Source: CAYPOY01 sp964412395
GTDB taxonomy: Bacteria; Chloroflexota; Anaerolineae; B4-G1
Direction: 5' to 3'
Assembly (NCBI GenBank): GCA_964412395.1
Contig: CAYPOY010000270.1
Location: 1-7,335, forward strand
DNA: 7,335 nucleotides
Shown: positions 1 to 5,327 of the stretch, in pieces
Numbering within the stretch: the stretch's first letter is position 1
Layout: each line of letters opens with the position of its first letter
Program-made: the position numbers and the translations under genes
Notes under the pieces: model-generated
Databases searched by the model: none
Told to the model about the DNA's origin: nothing
What the model saw: the letters and a program-made list of their open reading frames with translations, nothing else

Positions 1-289
1 TCTTGTGGTACATGGCGATGAGGGCGTGGGTCTTGCCGCCGCCGAAGGGGGTCTGGATCTGGATGACGGGATCGCCGCCCTCCCCGCGCAGCCGCCTCTC
101 GACCACGGCCAGCAGGTTGCGCAGCCCCTCGGTCTGGTAGGTCTTCTGGAAGAAACGGGTGGGGTCGCGGTACTCGTCGGGGGCGCGGCCCTTGTGAACC
201 TCCCACAGGTCGGCGGCGAAGACATCCAGCGTCAACCGGCCGGCCAGGATGTCCCCGTGTGGTACGGCGATGGTGTGAAATGCGGTCAT
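1..289 (-). CDS. DUF499-like P-loop ATPase, N-terminal 96 codons (gene continues beyond the left edge)
   Basis: The frame opens with ATG at 289 and is uninterrupted to the window edge. The protein begins MTAFHTIAVPHGDILAGRLT and reaches a P-loop-like PFGGGKTH at residues 81-88. This pattern (a conserved start, a Y-rich segment around residues 40-51, then the GGGKTH loop) is what I associate with DUF499 / COG1483 predicted AAA+ ATPases. These are large proteins usually found beside DUF1156-type DNA methylases and helicases in defence-like loci, so such genes would be expected further left. The start is firm: AGGAGG lies 6 bases upstream, and a second copy of this start occurs at 5210. The ATG overlaps the stop of the upstream STAND gene by four bases (ATGA), which predicts translational coupling. 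GC is about 67% (194/289), clearly above much of the STAND gene. Function beyond ATP binding is not visible in this fragment. Confidence 0.85.
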   Translation of the reverse strand, partial: MTAFHTIAVPHGDILAGRLTLDVFAADLWEVHKGRAPDEYRDPTRFFQKTYQTEGLRNLLAVVERRLRGEGGDPVIQIQTPFGGGKTHALIAMYHK

Positions 290-3200
290 AGTCTCCCTCC
301 TGTCAAACGGCCCTTGTGGCGTTCATAGACATCTTGGAACTCATAATTACCTCGCTGGGCGAGCAAGCCGATGAGTGAGAGCGCATCGCGGCATGCATTC
401 CTGTCGGCAGCCGCTGTCTCGATGATCTTCCATGCCTCGTCACTAGCGCGATACCATTCAGGCTGTGGCCTCTGTTCGTGCATGAGATGATAGAACCTGA
501 TCGCCCCCACAGAGTCGCGATCGACCTCTGCTGCCAGGTACTTCTCAACAGCATCCCAGGCTGTGGTTCTCTGTTCAGATCGAGTGATGTGGGGCAACAG
601 CGCCTCCAACAGTGGCCAGAGCGATGCTATCGTCTCGCTCCCGGGCAGCACCGGCAGCATATGCGCAAACCACTGCATCTCGTCGTCAAAGTCAGTTGAG
701 TGATTCGCGGTTGATGCCTGCCTCGCTCGCCATTCCCAAACAACACGCACTTTGGGCCAGTAGGTTTCCCTATTAGCAGGCACACTTCCCTCAAGCACTC
801 GCCAGAATGTCCAGGGCACACCGCCACGAACCTCTACAGGGGCTTCCCGGTAGAACAACGCGATCAGATTCTGCGGTCCGGCGGGCAAACTCAGTTCGTA
901 GTCTGACCGTAGGTACTCCAGGGCTACATGGCTCGCCAGATGTCTTCCTGGACCGAAATGTGTTCGAGTCACCCATCCCTTTCCCAGGTTGTATATCGCT
1001 CTCTTGTACTTGGGGCGAAGCAACTCGATGATCGGTGTATAGAGACGATCGCGACTACCAACATAGGAATCCCAGGCAGCTATGTAATACCTGACGCTGT
1101 CATCATCCTTCCCTTCAGGAAGGATTTGATCAACATGACTCTCTACCCACTCCTGATCTAACCAGTAGAGGTAGGTCAGATACTGTCCATACACTGAATG
1201 CACGGCCCAACTTGGATCCTCGTGCCGATCCAGCTTCCTTGTCAAAGCCTCCTGGACAACCGGCTCAAGGCGCTTGGGGCCTGGTCCCTCAGGGGTAGGC
1301 CCTTGCGCCTCTTCGTCGGCTAACCTGGCCCTGATCCCCGCATACTCGATAAGGGCACTCAGTGCACTGGGCCGGACCGCCTGGATTACTACTGTGGCGG
1401 GGTCTTCGTGTTCCAAATACTCTTCTGGTGGACGATCAGCTTTCGCGTCAGGATCGGGGTCATTCAACAGAACCAAAAGGACATCGCGTGCCCTCGGCAG
1501 AAGATGGGATGGGATTCTGTACTGCTCGTTTTTCAACCCCAGTTGCATAAGACGTACAATCGCTAACCGAACGCCAATCCAACTCACACCAAAGGTGCGA
1601 GTCATATCGGCGCGAACAGTTTCATCCGCCAATAAGGTCTCGCACAAACCGATACCCAACTCCCAAGCCTCGGATGTGGCTGGTTTTTCGTCTCTGGTGT
1701 GTCCCAGTAGGGCGTAGGCGAATTCAGGGCGATATAGAGCTATTGATGCTAGTTGCTCTTCATAGTTTTGGGGATTCTTCAAAATCACCTTTGCGACTGC
1801 ACTGGCCAAACCTTCGTAGCTGACCTGTTCAGGACCAAACGACTGTTGAGGGTCAGGTTGCCGCTCCTGGATATACCTGACTAGTTCCTCGGGAGGCATC
1901 TTGGCAAGTTCTTGCTCCGATATGGGAGCGATCTCTCGCACGGCAAAGCCCCCTGACGACCAGCGGAGGAATCCAGGAGGGATTTGAGGCGGTCCAAGTT
2001 CTTCGTTCAGTTCTTGCAACGTGTCCGCTGGTTTGCCGGAGACGTAGCTCTGCAACATCCACAAGCGGTCACGGATCCAATTCATCACATGCCTACGAGA
2101 ATACTCTTCTACATCAACTATACCCTTGTTCTCTTTGGCCCACTCGACTAGCCTTTTCACTCGTTCGGGTGGAGGACCATCGCATATGGCTGCAACAAGG
2201 GCTTCTTGGTCTGGCACATCAAGTAGTGGGAAACCTGCTCGCAACAACATGAAGAACTCGTGGTAGATGCCGGTATCGTCCAGGTTTTCGAATCTTCGCA
2301 GCTCTTCGACCACAAGAGCCTTGTACTTCGCTGGAAATCTGCGAAGGATATGAAGCCCCAAACGTTGCAGGATTTCTCTCTCATCGCGCAAATACTGCCT
2401 GATCAATGGTTCCGCAGCCAGCGCATCTGCTTGAACCCATGCCTCGAGAGCATCGCGGAGCGCGCGAAGCAAGCGATCCCTGTAGGTGTTATCCAGGTCT
2501 TGTCCAGTGTCCTCAATAGCAGTGCGCCACCACGACCGTGTCTCGAAATCCGGCTCCCCCAGGGCTTCCGCTTCGAGTCGGAGAGCAGTGCATAGGTGTT
2601 CTTGTAGTGTTGCTACCACCCGCTCTGGAGCAAGTGCCGCCAGTTGAGGGATATGGTGGTCAAAAAACTGTCCTGTCTCGTAATCGTGCATACTCAGGAA
2701 CTTGGACCGCGCTTCAGCTCCCCAAACCATGCCCCCAACCGTTCTCAGGTCCGATGAAGGGATCGGCGCCGTGAGCGCGTGCGTCAGATTGAGTGCTGCA
2801 TCAAATTGCTTGCCCTGAGCTAGATGAACAATCAGACCGATCGTCTCACTAGCGATAGATACGGCGATGCGTGGTTCACAAAGCCACTGGACAACCCTCG
2901 GCACCAGTTTCACAGCCCGTTCGGCAGGAATATGACACAATGCGCGCATCGCTAGAGAGATGTGTCTTCCTTCTCCCTCAATGGATTCAGCAACCTTGAC
3001 AATGACATCTGGAACTTCGGCTGCCACGCTGTTGAGATAGTACAGCACGTCCCACTGAGGCACCACATAGCCTTCGTCTGTCTTCTGGCGGGGCGGTGGG
3101 TTATCGAAGAAACTCCGTTCCCATAGAATGGGAGCCCAAGCAGTGCTGGGTCCGCTGCGGAAGAAGTACCTTCGCAGATCTTCGCGTGTTTCCAGTGTCG

Positions 3201-4629
3201 TTAGAACAGCTTCCAGCATCTCCGGATCGGCAGCAGGGTTAGGAGAGTGAGTGTAGCGGTCCAGGATTTCAGCCTGCGCATAGAAATGCACCTCAGAGGC
3301 CGTAAGATACCACCGATCGGCGCGTGAGCGGGCGGCCTGTTGCTCCTCGGCTGGCTCCTCTTGTTCGAGTTGCTCCTGGGCGAAGAGGCGCATCAGGTCG
3401 TGGAAGCGGTAGCGTTCCCCACCGGTCGGCTCCAGCAATTGTAAATCTACCAAGCGCTCCAAGGCTTCCCAGGCTGTGTCCAGGTCTGTCTCTAAAAGGA
3501 GGGCAGCCACCTCCGGTGAGAAGCTATGTCCGGCCAGTACCAGCAATCGAAAGAGGCGAACGTCGTCAGCAGTTAGGTCTCGATAGCTCAGAGCGAAGCT
3601 AGCTCGAACGTCCAAGTCGCCCAGATGAAGTCGCCCCAGCCGCCGTCGCTCGCTGTCTAGTTGTGAGGCATAGGTTTCAAGGTCCCAGTGTGGTTTACCT
3701 CTGAGCTTCCCTCCGGCGATGCGGATAGCCAAAGGAAGTTGGCCGCAAAGGGTAACGATTCGCCGGGCAGCCTCCGGTTCGACCTGGACACGCTCTGCGC
3801 CTGCTAGCAGTCCCAGCAGTTCCAAGGCTTCGTCCTCATCCATCACCTTCAGATCTATAAGAGCGGCCCCCTCCAGAGCGGAGAGACGTTTCCGGCTAGT
3901 GACCAGAACGGCGCAGGAAGGATTTCCCGGCAGCAGTGGCCGTACCTGGGCCTCGTCGTGAGCGTTGTCAAGCAGCACCAGGGCCTGTTTGTCGGTCATT
4001 CGCGAGCGGTAGAGGCTGGCTCGTTCATTCAGGCTTTCGGGGATGAACTGGTTCTCCACGCCCAGTGCCCGCAGTAGCCTCCCTAGCACATCAACAGGGG
4101 CCAACGGCTGACCCTGGGCGCCGCGCAGGTCGACGTAGAGGTGGGCATCGGGGAAACGATCCTTCAAGCGGTGGGCCACGTGGATGGCTAGAGCCGATTT
4201 GCCGACGCCAGCCATCCCAGCCACGGCAGAGATGACCACTGCTGTCCCTCGAGTTTCTGCTGCTTGTTCCAAGATGGCGATTACTCTGGTCAGCTCTTCG
4301 CGACGACCGGTGAAGTCGGCAATGTCGGGAGGAAGCGGGTACAGGGCCGATGGCGGGGTCGGCGGAAGGGTCTGCTGTATGAGCACTACCCTTGCTTGAG
4401 CGATGTTGATCAGCTTTTCCACATGACCGCCAGCAATATAGGTAGCCAGTCGCGGTGGGGCTTGGACTGAGCGGGTCTGGATCCACTGGGCCAGGGCACC
4501 GGCTCCAACTTGTGGATCAGTCTTCAAGCGATCCAGTATGGCTTGGCCCTCTTCATCCTGACCTAGCCAGTCCTGAAGAGCTCGCCAGACTGCCAGGTCT
4601 TGTGGTTGAGCGGAATCACCAACTACCAT
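286..4629 (-). CDS. NB-ARC STAND/NLR-like ATPase with N-terminal signalling motif and long C-terminal putative sensor
   Basis: This is a 1447-residue protein. Residues 1-68 are a helical N-terminal segment. Residues 69-84 (HVEKLINIAQARVVLI) match the C-terminus of the small protein encoded just upstream. A Pro-rich linker (88-101) leads into an NB-ARC ATPase: FTGRREEL (106-113), Walker A GMAGVGKS (138-145), Walker B LVLLDNAHD (217-225), sensor VLVTSRKR (241-248), CGQLPLA (295-301) and the MHD-like FHDLMR (409-414). From about 450 to the end is a mostly helical region without clear TPR signatures. Alternating helices around 530-650 suggest HEAT-like repeats, and a Trp/Tyr-rich part lies near 1180-1260. 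In this class ATP-driven oligomerisation follows ligand sensing; ligand and output are inferred, not seen. The ATG at 4629 has only a weak GAG upstream. The gap to the previous stop is 20 bases, so coupled translation is likely. GC falls from about 58-68% in the NB-ARC part to 42-50% in sampled sensor stretches. Confidence 0.9.
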   Translation of the reverse strand: MVVGDSAQPQDLAVWRALQDWLGQDEEGQAILDRLKTDPQVGAGALAQWIQTRSVQAPPRLATYIAGGHVEKLINIAQARVVLIQQTLPPTPPSALYPLPPDIADFTGRREELTRVIAILEQAAETRGTAVVISAVAGMAGVGKSALAIHVAHRLKDRFPDAHLYVDLRGAQGQPLAPVDVLGRLLRALGVENQFIPESLNERASLYRSRMTDKQALVLLDNAHDEAQVRPLLPGNPSCAVLVTSRKRLSALEGAALIDLKVMDEDEALELLGLLAGAERVQVEPEAARRIVTLCGQLPLAIRIAGGKLRGKPHWDLETYASQLDSERRRLGRLHLGDLDVRASFALSYRDLTADDVRLFRLLVLAGHSFSPEVAALLLETDLDTAWEALERLVDLQLLEPTGGERYRFHDLMRLFAQEQLEQEEPAEEQQAARSRADRWYLTASEVHFYAQAEILDRYTHSPNPAADPEMLEAVLTTLETREDLRRYFFRSGPSTAWAPILWERSFFDNPPPRQKTDEGYVVPQWDVLYYLNSVAAEVPDVIVKVAESIEGEGRHISLAMRALCHIPAERAVKLVPRVVQWLCEPRIAVSIASETIGLIVHLAQGKQFDAALNLTHALTAPIPSSDLRTVGGMVWGAEARSKFLSMHDYETGQFFDHHIPQLAALAPERVVATLQEHLCTALRLEAEALGEPDFETRSWWRTAIEDTGQDLDNTYRDRLLRALRDALEAWVQADALAAEPLIRQYLRDEREILQRLGLHILRRFPAKYKALVVEELRRFENLDDTGIYHEFFMLLRAGFPLLDVPDQEALVAAICDGPPPERVKRLVEWAKENKGIVDVEEYSRRHVMNWIRDRLWMLQSYVSGKPADTLQELNEELGPPQIPPGFLRWSSGGFAVREIAPISEQELAKMPPEELVRYIQERQPDPQQSFGPEQVSYEGLASAVAKVILKNPQNYEEQLASIALYRPEFAYALLGHTRDEKPATSEAWELGIGLCETLLADETVRADMTRTFGVSWIGVRLAIVRLMQLGLKNEQYRIPSHLLPRARDVLLVLLNDPDPDAKADRPPEEYLEHEDPATVVIQAVRPSALSALIEYAGIRARLADEEAQGPTPEGPGPKRLEPVVQEALTRKLDRHEDPSWAVHSVYGQYLTYLYWLDQEWVESHVDQILPEGKDDDSVRYYIAAWDSYVGSRDRLYTPIIELLRPKYKRAIYNLGKGWVTRTHFGPGRHLASHVALEYLRSDYELSLPAGPQNLIALFYREAPVEVRGGVPWTFWRVLEGSVPANRETYWPKVRVVWEWRARQASTANHSTDFDDEMQWFAHMLPVLPGSETIASLWPLLEALLPHITRSEQRTTAWDAVEKYLAAEVDRDSVGAIRFYHLMHEQRPQPEWYRASDEAWKIIETAAADRNACRDALSLIGLLAQRGNYEFQDVYERHKGRLTGGRL
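296..301 (-). promoter_or_regulatory. Shine-Dalgarno site of the DUF499-like gene, inside the end of the STAND gene
   Basis: AGGAGG on the minus strand ends 6 bases before the ATG at 289. It lies within the last codons of the STAND gene (the GGR part of its C-terminus). Together with the ATGA overlap it shows that the two genes are read from one transcript. Confidence 0.75.
4378..4425 (-). other. NLR copy of the shared signalling motif (residues 69-84 of the STAND protein)
   Basis: This encodes HVEKLINIAQARVVLI, between the helical N-terminus and the NB-ARC domain. It aligns without gaps to residues 121-136 of the small protein at 4650-5063: V, K, I, I, A, V, V and I are identical, and D/E, I/L, S/N, G/A and H/Q are mild changes. 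The alternation of aliphatic residues is beta-strand-like and resembles the I-x-I-G core of RHIM-type amyloid motifs, although the Gly is Ala here. Confidence 0.65.
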
Positions 4630-4649
4630 CTTGCATCTCAGGGCAACAA

Positions 4650-5063
4650 TCAGTCGATGTTCACTACTCCAGCGTGACCAATGCTGATGATCTTATCCAC
4701 CCGTCCTCTGTCATAGACCTGGTTGAGGAACTGAGCAACAGTTTCGTCTTGAGTTGTCACCTGCACTAGCTGCTGCAGATCTTGAGCAAACACAGGATCA
4801 GCCTGAGCCTTCTCAGTCAGGACTTCCGCTAGAGCCGCTTGGTGCTTCTCGTCGGTGGGTTGCTCCTTCAGACGGTGCAGAGCTTCCTGGGCCTTTTCAT
4901 CTTTGTCTGCGATGAACTTGCAGCGAATTGTCTGATAGAGAGCAACTACTTTGTCCCAAGCCGCCTCGCCAGCCTTCTTGGCAAAGCCTTCGCCTGACTT
5001 GGCTAGATAGGGGCCAAGCAGTGCTGCAGCTGTAGTAGCAACTTGATGCATATCGATTTGCAT
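4650..5063 (-). CDS. Small helical protein with C-terminal shared motif; candidate BELL-type or effector-associated partner of the STAND ATPase
   Basis: This is a 137-residue protein of no family I can name with certainty. The N-terminal third is an Ala/Leu-rich helix (VATTAAALLGPYL, residues 8-20) followed by an amphipathic Lys/Gly/Ala segment and a Trp/Tyr-containing helix to about residue 50. Charged helices follow to about 118. The last 17 residues, RVDKIISIGHAGVVNID, look like a beta-prone motif and match the N-terminal region of the next gene. A hydrophobic helical N-terminus with a C-terminal motif shared with an adjacent NLR fits the BELL domain proteins of bacterial amyloid signalling, which are proposed membrane-active cell-death effectors related in logic to fungal HET-S. 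It could instead be an adaptor carrying an effector-associated domain. There is no signal peptide or long membrane span. The start at 5063 is supported by a full AGGAGGT 7 bases upstream; the in-frame Met at residue 5 is too far from it. The stop lies 20 bases before the STAND start. Confidence 0.85.
   Translation of the reverse strand: MQIDMHQVATTAAALLGPYLAKSGEGFAKKAGEAAWDKVVALYQTIRCKFIADKDEKAQEALHRLKEQPTDEKHQAALAEVLTEKAQADPVFAQDLQQLVQVTTQDETVAQFLNQVYDRGRVDKIISIGHAGVVNID
4653..4703 (-). other. Effector copy of the shared signalling motif (residues 121-137 of the small protein)
   Basis: This encodes the extreme C-terminus, RVDKIISIGHAGVVNID, directly before the stop. It contains an I-S-I-G core followed by A-G-V-V-N-I, a pattern like RHIM-type motifs (I/V-x-I/V-G then a second beta strand). 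A DP pair lies 35 residues before the motif Lys here and 34 residues before it in the STAND protein, so similarity may extend into the preceding helix. Confidence 0.65.
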
Positions 5064-5070
5064 CGGATCA

Positions 5071-5077
5071 ACCTCCT
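5071..5077 (-). promoter_or_regulatory. Strong Shine-Dalgarno site of the small effector-like gene
   Basis: AGGAGGT on the minus strand ends 7 bases before the ATG at 5063. It decides the start over the in-frame ATG four codons later. It is much stronger than the site of the following STAND gene, which suggests the small protein is made in excess of the receptor. Confidence 0.75.
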
Positions 5078-5099
5078 GTTCTTGATGCGTTTCAATGGC

Positions 5100-5210
5100 T
5101 CAATCGAACAACCTTCCCTGCCGCGCTGCTTTGCCCACTTCCTCTCGCACGCGCTCGCGGCCTGTCACGATGTCCTCGTGCGGTACGGCGATCGTGTGGA
5201 ATGCGGTCAT
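5100..5210 (-). pseudogene. Remnant of a DUF499-type gene start (36 codons), possibly still translated
   Basis: The open frame begins MTAFHTIAVPHEDIVTGR. It matches the start of the DUF499-like gene at 289 in 15 of the first 18 residues. At the DNA level about 46 of the first 53 bases agree, and half or more of the differences are synonymous. After residue 18 the similarity stops, and the frame ends with ERVREEVGKAARQGRLFD and a TGA at 5100. The tail may be the 3' end of the same or another gene joined by an internal deletion; I cannot tell which. GC is about 63%, like the intact copy. The start codon and an AGGAG 6 bases upstream are both intact, so a 36-residue peptide could be made. I read it as the scar of recombination at a resident DUF499 gene; a short functional peptide is the less likely alternative. 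Confidence 0.6.
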
Positions 5211-5327
5211 TTTGGTCTCCTAACGGTTTCGAACCGAGTCGCCGCATTGGTGTGCAGGTTGCACCCCGGTTCAGACAACCTACGAATCCAAAGCAAGCCG
5301 CCTTGGATTACCATCAATGTGTATACT
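5211..5327 (-). promoter_or_regulatory. Intergenic leader with competing hairpins between the ATPase gene and the DUF499 remnant
   Basis: This 117-base gap holds several inverted repeats in the transcript: CGGTT-CGA-AACCG (5224-5236) directly upstream of the AGGAG site at 5217-5221, GTGCA-ACC-TGCAC (5252-5264), and an AATCCAA/TTGGATT stem (5285-5309). The GAACCG complement at 5267-5272 can also pair with the CGGTTC at 5231-5236, which would disrupt the first hairpin. None is followed by a T-run, so there is no clear terminator and read-through from the ATPase gene is possible. A promoter for the downstream genes may lie here, but I see no convincing -35/-10 pair. Confidence 0.35.

Noticed and set aside
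5..328. Plus-strand open frame of 107 codons at the left edge.
   Set aside because: Antisense of the DUF499-like N-terminus, which has a recognisable protein pattern, ribosome site and duplicate start.
1274..1717. Plus-strand open frame of 147 codons inside the STAND gene.
   Set aside because: Ser/Arg-rich low-complexity translation typical of an antisense shadow; the minus-strand STAND frame is continuous through it.
4091..4486. Minus-strand frame of 131 codons overlapping the NB-ARC region.
   Set aside because: Alternate frame of the Walker A region of the STAND gene; Arg/Ser/Pro-rich translation with no recognisable fold.
1..5210. Insertion-sequence or transposon origin for the receptor/effector pair between the two DUF499 starts.
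   Set aside because: No transposase, terminal inverted repeats or exact short target duplication is visible; the repeated segment is diverged coding sequence, which suits homologous recombination better.
5224..5236. GGTTCGAAACC on the minus strand resembles a tRNA T-arm, which could mark a tRNA fragment or attachment site.
   Set aside because: No acceptor stem, anticodon arm or D-arm can be placed at the right distances around it; a plain hairpin explains it.
5285..5309. AATCCAA/TTGGATT hairpin just after the OLD-like gene as an intrinsic terminator.
   Set aside because: The stem is short with an 8-11 base loop and no T-run follows it.
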